Assembly (NCBI GenBank): GCA_038199755.1
Contig: JBBPYR010000117.1
Span: forward strand, 1 to 16,574
Direction: 5' to 3'
Length of the DNA stretch: 16,574 bases
Source: JBBPYR01 sp038199755
Lineage (GTDB): Bacteria; Chloroflexota; Ktedonobacteria; Ktedonobacterales; Ktedonobacteraceae
In this document: positions 7,346-14,342 of the stretch, piece after piece
Layout of the letters: every line of letters starts with the position of its first letter
Numbering within the stretch: position 1 is the stretch's first letter
The notes under the pieces: model-generated
The model's input: only the letters and a program-made list of their open reading frames with translations
Told to the model about the DNA's origin: nothing
The model's database searches: none
Translations under genes and position numbers: made by a program

Positions 7346-7546
7346 TCAAATGATAGGCTGTTCGTCAAACAGCCCCTGTGAGCCAATATAGATCCATGAG
7401 CCTGCCGTCATTTGCCCGTACATAGTAAGGCCAAGGGCTTCCAGGCGGCGAAATTCATCCCAATTTGCCCAATGTGGTACGATATTCGAGTTAGCAATGA
7501 GTACACGTGGCGCATTGGGATGGGTGCGAAAAATGCCTACGGACAT
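7346..7546 (-). pseudogene. Internal fragment of a second, diverged urocanase
   Basis: This 66-codon frame encodes residues that align without gaps to HutU residues 90-146. By my count 44 of 57 positions are identical, including NSN-x-VPHWA and MYGQMTAGSWIYIGSQG. The similarity stops abruptly after SQG, where the sequence runs into a 7-bp hairpin (7356-7374) and a stop codon. No NAD loop, catalytic cysteine or C-terminal region is present, so the product cannot be an active urocanase. The many synonymous and conservative differences from the adjacent hutU point to an old duplicate or a relic of another urocanase gene, not a recent tandem copy. AAAGGAA ~9 nt upstream of the ATG means translation is possible. 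It occupies the divergent region between hutU and the M20 peptidase gene, where it may also act as the hutU leader. Confidence 0.8.
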
Positions 7547-7597
7547 TCTATCATGTTCCTTTCTTCTAACAAAAACCGTTTCTTCTTATGAAACTAT

Positions 7598-7603
7598 ATT
7601 ATA
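7598..7603 (-). promoter_or_regulatory. Possible -10 box upstream of the urocanase fragment/hutU
   Basis: A perfect TATAAT occurs on the minus strand at 7603-7598, ~50 nt before the start of the urocanase fragment. No good -35 box lies 16-18 bp upstream of it. If used, the transcript would run through the fragment into hutU. Confidence 0.25.
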
Positions 7604-7625
7604 TGCTTGTTTGGAGATTTCTGTT

Positions 7626-8786
7626 ATGGATACGCAATTATTAGTAAAGGATGTAGAGCATTATACACAAGGTCATCTTACCCACTATATAGATGAGCTA
7701 CGCGAGTTATGCGCCATTGATTCGGATAGCTATTATAAAGCTGGCCTGGACGAAATGGCGAATTGGATGGCGCGACGTATGGGTGGCCTCGGCATGGACG
7801 CCACAGTCGTGCAACGCGAGCAGTGGGGCAATGATGTGCTGGGTGTGTTGCGTGGCGAAGGAAAAGGCTGCGTCACGTTAATTGGTCATATCGATACCGT
7901 CTATCCTGTTGGCACCGCCGCCCAACGGCCCTTGCGGATCGAGGGGAACACGTTGTATGGGCCGGGTGTGTGCGATATGAAGGGGTGTATCCTGGCTGGC
8001 CTATATGCGCTTGAGTCGTTGCTGGCATTGGGATATCATTCCTTTGGAGAGATTCGCTTTTTGTGCGTCTCTGACGAGGAGATTAGTCAACGTCACTGTG
8101 CCGATTTGATGCAGCGTGTGAGCCAGAATTGCCAAGGAGCGTTTGTGCTGGAAGCGGCGCGTGCCAATGGGGATATTGTGAGTGCGCGTAAGGGGAATGC
8201 GTGTTACACGCTGACGGCGCATGGACGAGCCGCGCACGCGGGGGTAGAACCAGAAAAGGGGCGTAATGCTATTCTGGAAATCGCCCACCGGGTGCTGCAA
8301 CTTTCTCACTTGCATGGCTGGCGTGATGGTCTCACCATTAACCCCGGCGTGATTAGTGGTGGCTCTGTGGCAAATGTGGTTCCTGATTTCGCGCAGGTGC
8401 AGTTCGATGTACGCTACCTGCATACTGCGGACCGCATCGCTACCGAACAACGCTGGCAAGAAATGCTGCATAATCAGTGGATAGAAGGGGTTGAACTGAC
8501 GTTAGAGGCGGCTCCTGATTTCAAGGAGCCGATGGTCTGCACGCCTGATACGCTGCACCTGGCTGAACGGGCGCAAGAAATCGCCACGCTGCTAGGTTTT
8601 CATGTGGATCATGTGCTGACGGGTGGAGCATCCGATGCGAGTTTTAGCAGTAGTTTTGGTGTGCCCACGCTCGATGGCCTCGGCCCCATTGGTGGGCGTG
8701 ACCACAGCCCCTACGAATACTTGCTGGCCGATAGTGTTGCCTCTCGTACCGCGTTGCTGGCTGGCTTGATTACCTCTACGAACTAA
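7626..8786 (+). CDS. M20 family zinc metallopeptidase (carboxypeptidase G2/ArgE-like)
   Basis: 386-residue cytoplasmic hydrolase of the M20 family, which uses two zinc ions to cleave amide bonds of N-acyl amino acids or C-terminal residues. Expected metal and catalytic residues are visible: H88 and D90 (GHIDTV), D117 (YGPGVCDMKG), the glutamate pair E151-E152 (SDEE), E176 (LEAAR) and H360 (GRDHSPYEY). The dimerisation/lid domain occupies about residues 180-290 and starts KGNACYTLTAHGRAAHAG. The arrangement is closest to glutamate carboxypeptidase G2-type members, but exact substrate cannot be read from the sequence. The start at 7626 is supported by GGAG 9-10 nt upstream. Divergent from hutU, whose pathway ends in glutamate derivatives, so a link to glutamate-containing substrates is only a guess. 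Confidence 0.9.
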   Translation: MDTQLLVKDVEHYTQGHLTHYIDELRELCAIDSDSYYKAGLDEMANWMARRMGGLGMDATVVQREQWGNDVLGVLRGEGKGCVTLIGHIDTVYPVGTAAQRPLRIEGNTLYGPGVCDMKGCILAGLYALESLLALGYHSFGEIRFLCVSDEEISQRHCADLMQRVSQNCQGAFVLEAARANGDIVSARKGNACYTLTAHGRAAHAGVEPEKGRNAILEIAHRVLQLSHLHGWRDGLTINPGVISGGSVANVVPDFAQVQFDVRYLHTADRIATEQRWQEMLHNQWIEGVELTLEAAPDFKEPMVCTPDTLHLAERAQEIATLLGFHVDHVLTGGASDASFSSSFGVPTLDGLGPIGGRDHSPYEYLLADSVASRTALLAGLITSTN

Positions 8787-8789
8787 GCG

Positions 8790-8835
8790 AAAGAGAAGAG
8801 AAGCGTTGCCCGTAGACAACGCCTCTCTTCTCTTT
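8790..8835. terminator. Inverted repeat between convergent genes (19-nt arms, one mismatch)
   Basis: Arms 8790-8808 (purine-rich, AAAGAGAAGAG...) and 8817-8835 (pyrimidine-rich) pair at 18 of 19 positions around an 8-nt loop. It starts 3 bp after the M20 peptidase stop and its right arm touches the stop codon of the convergent small gene. Likely a terminator serving both genes, although the T-rich side is interrupted by cytosines. Confidence 0.65.
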
Positions 8836-9205
8836 AGTTGACCTTGATGGTTTTTGTTTCGCGGCGCAGGCGGCGACCCTGGCGCACCTGTTGGGCGGCG
8901 AGACGATCTTTTTGCGCTTCAAGCTTGATAAGGGGGAAGGGGCGATGAAACTGTTGGTCAAACTGGTCAGCTTTGGCATCAGAGAATGCTGCCCGCTGCT
9001 CATAGGCGCGGGCGAGAATGTCGCGTTTGACATCATCGCCGCTCTCTATGAGCAGAAGATAGGCCAGGGCAAACTCTGGCTTGCCCTGTTCCGCGTAGGC
9101 ATCGGCGTAGGTCAGCCCGTCGCCTCCCTGCTCTAACTGTTTGCGGGCCTGTTCGAGAAAGACATCCTTGAGTGCCTTGCTGTACAGTTCGCCAAATGTG
9201 GTCAT
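8834..9205 (-). CDS. Small helical protein, unknown function
   Basis: 123 residues, soluble, charged and predicted almost entirely helical, with an Arg/Lys-rich C-terminus (RQGRRLRRETKTIKVN). The middle (YADAYAEQGKPEFALAYLLL, ~33-52) resembles a tetratricopeptide-type helix pair, but I do not recognise a defined family. GGGAG 6 nt before the ATG at 9205 supports the start. It is a single gene, convergent with the M20 peptidase gene and divergent from csoR. Nothing in the context suggests a role. The coding frame is believable from its ribosome binding site, normal amino-acid composition and fit between neighbours. Confidence 0.65.
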   Translation of the reverse strand: MTTFGELYSKALKDVFLEQARKQLEQGGDGLTYADAYAEQGKPEFALAYLLLIESGDDVKRDILARAYEQRAAFSDAKADQFDQQFHRPFPLIKLEAQKDRLAAQQVRQGRRLRRETKTIKVN

Positions 9206-9371
9206 GTTATGCTCCCGTTTTTATATTCTGCTCGCCCTGAGCCATGTGGTCAGGGTGCTTTTTGTGTTGCTTATAGTCATTTGCCAACTCATTCATTGCC
9301 AGCACACCAATCTTTATTCTAACACATGTGGGGCTTGGGAGCTTATTTTTCTGATTTTCTGCTCTTTCCAC

Positions 9372-9400
9372 TTGAACAATGTGTCAGAATGTGCTATATT
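9372..9400 (+). promoter_or_regulatory. Sigma-70-type promoter of csoR-copZ
   Basis: TTGAAC (9372-9377) and TATATT (9395-9400) are separated by exactly 17 bp. The expected start near 9407 sits at the edge of the CsoR-type palindrome, 40 bp before the csoR start codon. Confidence 0.7.
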
Positions 9401-9409
9401 TCTATTGTA

Positions 9410-9430
9410 CCCCTACCCTATGGGTGGGGA
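9410..9430. promoter_or_regulatory. Probable CsoR operator
   Basis: An interrupted palindrome with arms CCCTACCC (9411-9418) and GGGTGGGG (9422-9429) around TAT, symmetric at 7 of 8 arm positions. G/C-tract palindromes of this kind are the known binding sites of CsoR-family repressors. It covers the predicted transcription start, so bound CsoR would block RNA polymerase. Copper binding to CsoR would release it. Confidence 0.7.
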
Positions 9431-9447
9431 AGTAAAAGGAGATGCAA

Positions 9448-9714
9448 ATGCGTGCAGAGAAGCAAGATGTGTTAAAGCGCCTGAACTACATCGATGGGCA
9501 CCTGAGTGGCATTCGCAAAATGATCGAAGAGGATAAATATTGTGTCGACATTCTACGTCAGACATATGCGGTACGTAAGGCCATCGAAAAGCTCGAAGCA
9601 CTTATTCTTGAGAATCATTTGCATAGCTGTGTTCCGGAAGGTATTAAAGACGGACGAGAAGAGGCTGTTATTGAGGAACTCATACAACTCTATAACTTGG
9701 CGGGGAACCGCTAG
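9448..9714 (+). CDS. csoR: CsoR-family copper-sensing repressor
   Basis: 88-residue all-helical repressor of the CsoR/RcnR (DUF156) family, which releases DNA when Cu(I) binds. The copper ligands of CsoR are a Cys-His-Cys set, present here as C32 (KYCVDIL), H57 and C61 (NHLHSCV), with the same spacing as in Mycobacterium tuberculosis CsoR (25 and 4 residues). This makes a copper sensor more likely than a nickel, formaldehyde or persulfide sensor. AAAAGGAG ends at 9441, only 1 nt before an ATG at 9442, so the start is more likely the ATG at 9448, 6 nt away. The gene lies under a matching operator, implying autoregulation, and copZ follows 24 bp after its stop codon. Confidence 0.92.
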   Translation: MRAEKQDVLKRLNYIDGHLSGIRKMIEEDKYCVDILRQTYAVRKAIEKLEALILENHLHSCVPEGIKDGREEAVIEELIQLYNLAGNR

Positions 9715-9738
9715 CCTAGCATACGGAAGGAAATGATA

Positions 9739-10005
9739 ATGGCAAACGTACAAGACGTGACGCTCTCTGTGCCTGATGTGAGTTGTGAGCATTGTGTCAG
9801 AGCAATTGATGGGGCACTGAGCCCATTGCAGGGTGTGGAGGCGGTTGCAACCGACATTCCCACGAAAACCGTTCATTTGCGTTACGACGGCACACAACTC
9901 TCAATGGAGCAAATTGAGGCGGCCCTTGATGATGTCGGGTACACCGTTTCGCATGAGCCGGTCAAGCCACCACGCATAAGTGGCAAGCCACTCGGCCTGT
10001 TGTAA
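9739..10005 (+). CDS. copZ: CopZ-like heavy-metal-associated (HMA) copper chaperone
   Basis: 88-residue soluble protein with one HMA domain. The metal site is C16-x-x-C19 in DVSCEHC near the N-terminus, and the C-terminal half has the usual DVGYTV end. Such chaperones bind Cu(I) through the two cysteines and pass it to a P-type ATPase or to the CsoR repressor. The Met normally found before the motif (GMTC) is Val here. A 15-20 residue tail rich in Pro and Gly (ending GKPLGLL) extends beyond the standard domain. AAGGAA lies 7 nt before the ATG at 9739; an ATG two codons earlier is too close. Co-transcribed with csoR and followed by a strong terminator. No copA is present in the window. Confidence 0.88.
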   Translation: MANVQDVTLSVPDVSCEHCVRAIDGALSPLQGVEAVATDIPTKTVHLRYDGTQLSMEQIEAALDDVGYTVSHEPVKPPRISGKPLGLL

Positions 10006-10007
10006 AG

Positions 10008-10078
10008 AAAAAATGGGAACAGAGCCAGTTAGCAGCAAGCATCATGCTTGCTGCTAACTGGCTCTGTTCCCATTTTTT
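10008..10078. terminator. Strong bidirectional intrinsic terminator (35-bp inverted repeat)
   Basis: Arms 10008-10042 and 10044-10078 pair perfectly, from an outer A6/T6 tract through a G/C-containing stem to a tight turn. Copper-operon transcripts end in a run of U, and so do transcripts of the convergent phosphatase gene. It occupies nearly all of the 80 bp between the two genes. Confidence 0.93.
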
Positions 10079-10085
10079 TGCCCTT

Positions 10086-10772
10086 CTAGGCGAGGTGAAG
10101 ACGGTTTGCGACCTGGAGAACGGTTTGTGTTGGTTTCTGAAGACGCTGGCGTATCCAGGTGACGATGACCGAGGCGAGTAATCCACTAATGGCACCGCCA
10201 AGAATATCCCCTGGATAATGGACGCCGACGAAGACACGGGCGATACCAATGGTACAAGCCATGACGAGTGCTAGCACCATCAGGAGAAGCGGCAAGAGAA
10301 GCAGCCAGCGTTCCTGCTTGAAGCTCAAGCGCGCTCTAGCCGCGGCCAATAACACCCTTGGTAATGAGAAGAAAAGCATGCCGACCACCGCGAATGACCA
10401 AGCGGTATGGTCGCTAGGAAATGAGTCGTCGGCAGGGTGCGTGATGAGCAGGTGGACGTGATGGGCGATAAATGGGCGCGGCTCGAAAAGAAACTGTTCA
10501 ATGCTGAGATTGAACAGGTATGCGAGCAGGCAGGCGATCCCTACCCAGAGGACAATAGAGCGGCTTTCCTGGGCGATCTCTACCTCTCCTGGCCGCAAGG
10601 GGCGGTTACGCCAAGAGAGTGGACGACCCCACAGCACAAGCAGCAGCAACGGCCATAGGAAGATGAGGTTATTGGCGCAAAAAATCATGAAATCATCGAG
10701 CCAGAGCCAGTGACCTGCATAGGCATTTATATCTTGGAAGAGGGCATAGTTGAATTGTAATAGTAATGTCAT
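10086..10772 (-). CDS. PAP2-family phosphatase, undecaprenyl-diphosphate phosphatase (BcrC/YwoA-like)
   Basis: 228-residue integral membrane phosphatase that likely converts undecaprenyl diphosphate to the monophosphate, recycling the lipid carrier of cell-wall synthesis. The PAP2 motifs are present: EPRPF (97-101), FPSDH (118-122) with catalytic H122, and R179...H185...D189 in ARVFVGVHYPGD. The lysine of the generic first motif is Glu (E92), and HHVHLLITH follows (104-112), both features I associate with the BcrC/YwoA branch. I chose the ATG at 10772, where the family's usual NYALFQDINAYAG start follows closely. A GAAGGAG lies ~14 nt upstream, longer than ideal. The frame is open back to a GTG at 10835 that has no ribosome binding site. 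Confidence 0.88.
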   Translation of the reverse strand: MTLLLQFNYALFQDINAYAGHWLWLDDFMIFCANNLIFLWPLLLLVLWGRPLSWRNRPLRPGEVEIAQESRSIVLWVGIACLLAYLFNLSIEQFLFEPRPFIAHHVHLLITHPADDSFPSDHTAWSFAVVGMLFFSLPRVLLAAARARLSFKQERWLLLLPLLLMVLALVMACTIGIARVFVGVHYPGDILGGAISGLLASVIVTWIRQRLQKPTQTVLQVANRLHLA

Positions 10773-10870
10773 AGTATAAAAAGTCTCTCCTTCTGAGAAA
10801 AAGCTATTTTGATATATCAGGCATATATGGAACACAACGGATATAGAATTACTTATTGTACGTGGCAGTA

Positions 10871-10913
10871 TAGCAAACGGAGATGAGATGAAAATGAAAG
10901 TATCCGTTTGCTA
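10871..10913. repeat. 11-bp inverted repeat between glycosyltransferase and phosphatase genes
   Basis: TAGCAAACGGA (10871-10881) and TCCGTTTGCTA (10903-10913) are perfectly complementary, separated by a purine-rich 21-nt loop. It lies 3' of the glycosyltransferase gene and 5' of the phosphatase gene, both on the minus strand. It could be a weak terminator, an mRNA-stability hairpin or a protein-binding site. No U-tract follows it. Confidence 0.5.
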
Positions 10914-10941
10914 GCAGAAAGAAAATAGTGGCTTTAGGTGC

Positions 10942-12849
10942 CTAGATTTCATATAGTCGAACAGTAACGGTGCTTTTATTGAATGCATCTACAAGGTGGA
11001 AGTGGCTATCTAACCATTGCTGGGCGGCTTTTGCTTTGCTGGCGGCACTGTCATTGGGGAGGCGACCAACGATGAAGAAAATGCGTGCGTGTTTTGTACC
11101 ATAGGTTGCGAGGGTGTTGGGGTCCACTGCCGCATCAGGATTGTTCGCCGCGTATTGTGACCAGGAGAAGGCGCCGGGGGTGTCGCTGCTGAAATGGGCG
11201 GCACTTGGATAGGCATGTAAATAGTACTCGACGGCTATCTGGCATCCCTGTTGTATATCGTTATCATAGCAGACGAGGCCATCGTTTTGTTGGTAATGCT
11301 GTATGATCCAGTGGGTGACGGTGTTCCAATCCTCAACCTGTGCGCTTTTATAATATTGTGGTACTACTGGCAAGGCGAGCAGGAGCAGGAGCAGAGCGAA
11401 TACGGCTTGTATGGCCCACGTTGTGATGGGTACGATGGGCAGTTTGCTCTCTATCCTTTCCATGCTTGCGTCCACTCGCGAGGCTTTGCCCTTCAACAAT
11501 AGTGCTGGCCAGCGCAATGTGCTTACGCTGAGGGCCACTAATAGGCACAATGGTGGCACGATTACAACCAGATAGCGTGCGGAGAATAGCCGTAACGAGC
11601 TGTGCGAGACGACGAAGCTGACAATCGGGGGAAGCAGTAGCCAACAGAGCAGAGACAGGGTGACAGGGAATAGATGCTGCCCCGTTGTGAATGCGTTTCC
11701 TGCTGGCGCTGTCATGCTAGTACTTGTATGGGAAGAGCGCGTTTGTGCTGGCTGCTGTCTGTCTTTGCTGAGGCTTAGTGTATAGGCTAGTGCTACGAGC
11801 AACACGCCGACAGTACAGAAGAGGGCCATTGCCAGTAAATAGCTTCTACTAAAGCCACTAAGCATTTGGGTGAGGTAGATGACATCATTTTTGTGCGGTA
11901 TGGGAAGCCAGCCTGTTTTTGCTCCCTGGCGGCTCTCGATAAGCATGGGAAATATGAGTATTATCAGTGCGAACATGCTGCCAATGCAGGCCCGAAACTG
12001 TGAGCGCATGGTTGCACGCCATACATTGGGGATGAGCAGTAGCAACACCACGGCGACTACCTGCGAGAGCAGAATGAGCAGGCTGAACAGGTGCGCATAG
12101 ACAGCAAGGACCATCGCCAAAACGTATATAATCCACCAAAGACGACTATTTGTTGTAGAGGCGTGCGAGCGCAAGGGTCTAGGTTCCCTGCTTCCCTCAT
12201 CCGCCGCAGATCCAGCATCCCCAGCCCCTACGGGAATGCTGAGGGCGTTGAACAAGCTGTACCATGCTATGCAGATGAGGAGTAGTTGTAAGCTATAAGA
12301 GCGTGTCTGTTGTGCATAGACGAGTTGGAGGTAGTTGAGCATATATAGGGCCGAGGCCAGGATGCCCGCGAAGAGATTGATATAGCGTTTACCTAGCCAG
12401 AAAACGGCGACGGTGCTGAGTGCGGCAAAGATAGCCGAGGGGAAGCGCACGACAAATTCTGTTGGCAATAATCCCACTGACTGTGTAATGCCCAGCCAGA
12501 AGTGCAGAAACAGGTAATAGAGTTCCATGTTTGGTTCTGGCCCGAAGATGATATGCCAGAGCAAGGGCAGCGGTTGTCGCGCCAATTCTACCGAAAATGC
12601 TTCATCAAACCAGATACTCGGAGCGGCCAAGTGGCGTAGGTCGAGCAATAATGCTGCACAGAAGAGCACGAGGCTGAACAGCAGGGTACCCCATCGACCG
12701 TTGAGCCATTGTTGGTAGGGACTTCTATCGCTAGCACGACGATTCCCTTGATTATCAGGTGTGGTGCTGTCTTGTGTCTGTGGCGTTTGTGACGGTTGTT
12801 TCTCTGGTGTGACATACTCTTTGTCGCTGTTCCTACTCACTGGCGTCAT
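10942..12849 (-). CDS. GT39/PMT-like GT-C membrane glycosyltransferase
   Basis: 635-residue polytopic membrane protein of the GT-C fold. A disordered Pro/Gln/Thr-rich cytoplasmic tail (1-50) precedes the first helix (~54-74). The first extracytoplasmic loop then carries the catalytic acidic motif WFDEAFS (D82, E83), characteristic of polyprenyl-phosphate-sugar-dependent transferases such as PMT/ArnT. Many hydrophobic segments follow, and the last ~130 residues form a soluble C-terminal domain on the outer face. Two polar low-complexity insertions (around 215-243 and 365-400) are unusual. Enzymes of this class transfer a sugar from a dolichol- or undecaprenyl-linked donor to protein or lipid outside the membrane. 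Donor and acceptor are unknown here. GGAG lies 11 nt before the ATG. Divergent from a second GT-C gene. Confidence 0.85.
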   Translation of the reverse strand: MTPVSRNSDKEYVTPEKQPSQTPQTQDSTTPDNQGNRRASDRSPYQQWLNGRWGTLLFSLVLFCAALLLDLRHLAAPSIWFDEAFSVELARQPLPLLWHIIFGPEPNMELYYLFLHFWLGITQSVGLLPTEFVVRFPSAIFAALSTVAVFWLGKRYINLFAGILASALYMLNYLQLVYAQQTRSYSLQLLLICIAWYSLFNALSIPVGAGDAGSAADEGSREPRPLRSHASTTNSRLWWIIYVLAMVLAVYAHLFSLLILLSQVVAVVLLLLIPNVWRATMRSQFRACIGSMFALIILIFPMLIESRQGAKTGWLPIPHKNDVIYLTQMLSGFSRSYLLAMALFCTVGVLLVALAYTLSLSKDRQQPAQTRSSHTSTSMTAPAGNAFTTGQHLFPVTLSLLCWLLLPPIVSFVVSHSSLRLFSARYLVVIVPPLCLLVALSVSTLRWPALLLKGKASRVDASMERIESKLPIVPITTWAIQAVFALLLLLLALPVVPQYYKSAQVEDWNTVTHWIIQHYQQNDGLVCYDNDIQQGCQIAVEYYLHAYPSAAHFSSDTPGAFSWSQYAANNPDAAVDPNTLATYGTKHARIFFIVGRLPNDSAASKAKAAQQWLDSHFHLVDAFNKSTVTVRLYEI

Positions 12850-13091
12850 AGCTGTTTTTGCTCCGTCTCCTCAAGATTCTTGTTTACAGGGTGCTATTGT
12901 AACAGATAAGGATACCTATTGTATGCACTATGGTAAAATAGGGCGATAAAGAGCATCTATTAAAATATATGGAATGCATACAGTCGATAAGCTAGAAAAC
13001 AGTGCGTTGTGCGTTACCCTTGTATAGTGGCAAACGTCCAATGGATGGGTTATATTTTGCAGGTATGTTTTTTAAGGAGCGAGCTACATAT

Positions 13092-14342
13092 ATGGATACT
13101 ATCAATGTAGATACTCAGGTGGCAGAGGTGGGCACGAAGAATATTTCCGCATCGGGGCCAATTACTAAGAGCACTATCTTTGCTCGGTTTTTTGCGCAGG
13201 GATGGGGAAATGCTTTGATTGCGATTGCGCCGCTCTATGTCGCGGTACATGTGGCGAGTTTTGTGATTACTTGTCTCTCAGTACTATTTTTGCAGAGGGA
13301 TTTTATCTGGGGGAGCGCGTCTTTGGGCGCACTCTGGAGATACTGGTTGCGCTGGGATGCAAATCATTTCACCTTTATTACTGTGCATGGCTATGATACG
13401 CCGATGCGTACCGCTTTTTTTCCGCTCTATCCATTGCTCGCAAGGGGAGTGATGTTTGTGACGCATGATGCCTTGATTGCGACTATGGTTGTCTCTAATC
13501 TGGCTCTGCTGGTCGTTTTTATGGTGCTTTATCGCCTCACACAAGAGGAGATCGACGCGGAGCATGCGCAACGGGTGGTGCTGTATCTTGCGCTCTTCCC
13601 AACAGCTTTTTTTCTGCAAGCGGCCTATAACGAGTCGCTCTTTTTGTGCTTCACGCTGCTGTGTTTCTATGAATTGCGGCATAGCAATTGGTGGTTGGCG
13701 GGCCTTTTTGGTGGGTTGGCGAGTCTAACGCGGTCGGCTGGTGTGCTGTTGGTGTTGCCTTTCTGCTATGAATATCTCGTGCAACGCAATTTTCAATGGC
13801 GAGCGATCCACTGGAATGTGCTTGCGGGTGCATTGATTCCGCTGGGAACGGCACTCTTCGCCGCTTATTGTGCAATCCGCTTTCATGATCCTCTAGCTTT
13901 CTCGCATGCCCAGAGTGATTGGAACCGCTCGTTGCACGGCCCCTGGCACGGGCTTATCATTTCGGTAAAATCGATTGTGGACAGTGCTGGCCTACTTAGC
14001 TTTCAGAGTCTGCGCAATTTCACCGACCTGATTCCTGATTTGTTGATTATGGGACTGTTGTTGTTGAGCTTTGTTGGCCCCTGGCGTTTCACGTATCGTC
14101 GCTGGAGTTATGGGATATACGCGCTGGCCCTGCTCATGTTGTTTTTGATCTTCCCTAATGGGGGCGTTGGTTTCTATCCTCTAGAATCGACCTCGCGCTT
14201 TATGCTGGAAATCTTTCCGGCCTTCTTTATCCTCGCTAAGCTTGGTCGGTATCGTATGGTGCATTTGAATTATGTTTTTGTCTCCGGTGCAGTGCTCTTT
14301 TTCTTGCTGACACAATTTTTGACGGGCCATTGGGTGTTGTAG
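13092..14342 (+). CDS. PIG-V-like GT-C mannosyltransferase
   Basis: 416-residue integral membrane protein resembling PIG-V/GPI-mannosyltransferase-type GT-C enzymes, which transfer mannose from a lipid-phosphate donor. The catalytic signature is RWDANHF (87-93, D89) at the start of the first extracytoplasmic loop, followed by the family's AFFPLYPLL stretch (108-116). About ten further hydrophobic segments follow. I prefer the ATG at 13092 (MDTINVD...), with AAGGAG ~14 nt upstream. Other in-frame starts at 13065 and 13002 exist but are less well supported. Divergent from the GT39-like gene with ~240 bp between, in which I see AT-rich sequence but no confident promoter. It may act with the GT39-like enzyme in envelope glycosylation, which is inference from adjacency. 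Confidence 0.82.
   Translation: MDTINVDTQVAEVGTKNISASGPITKSTIFARFFAQGWGNALIAIAPLYVAVHVASFVITCLSVLFLQRDFIWGSASLGALWRYWLRWDANHFTFITVHGYDTPMRTAFFPLYPLLARGVMFVTHDALIATMVVSNLALLVVFMVLYRLTQEEIDAEHAQRVVLYLALFPTAFFLQAAYNESLFLCFTLLCFYELRHSNWWLAGLFGGLASLTRSAGVLLVLPFCYEYLVQRNFQWRAIHWNVLAGALIPLGTALFAAYCAIRFHDPLAFSHAQSDWNRSLHGPWHGLIISVKSIVDSAGLLSFQSLRNFTDLIPDLLIMGLLLLSFVGPWRFTYRRWSYGIYALALLMLFLIFPNGGVGFYPLESTSRFMLEIFPAFFILAKLGRYRMVHLNYVFVSGAVLFFLLTQFLTGHWVL

Noticed and set aside
7346..7546. The urocanase fragment as a sequencing or assembly duplicate of hutU
   Set aside because: The nucleotide sequences differ throughout, so it is not a copy of the same DNA.
9235..9263. Hairpin CCCTGA/TCAGGG followed by TTTTT
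   Set aside because: It looks like a plus-strand terminator, but no plus-strand gene ends nearby. It may be a leader structure of the minus-strand gene at 8834-9205. Too short to call.
12850..13091. Promoter search in the divergent gap between the two GT-C genes
   Set aside because: Several AT-rich -10-like boxes exist (e.g. TAAAAT, TACAAT on the minus strand), but none has a -35 partner at acceptable spacing.
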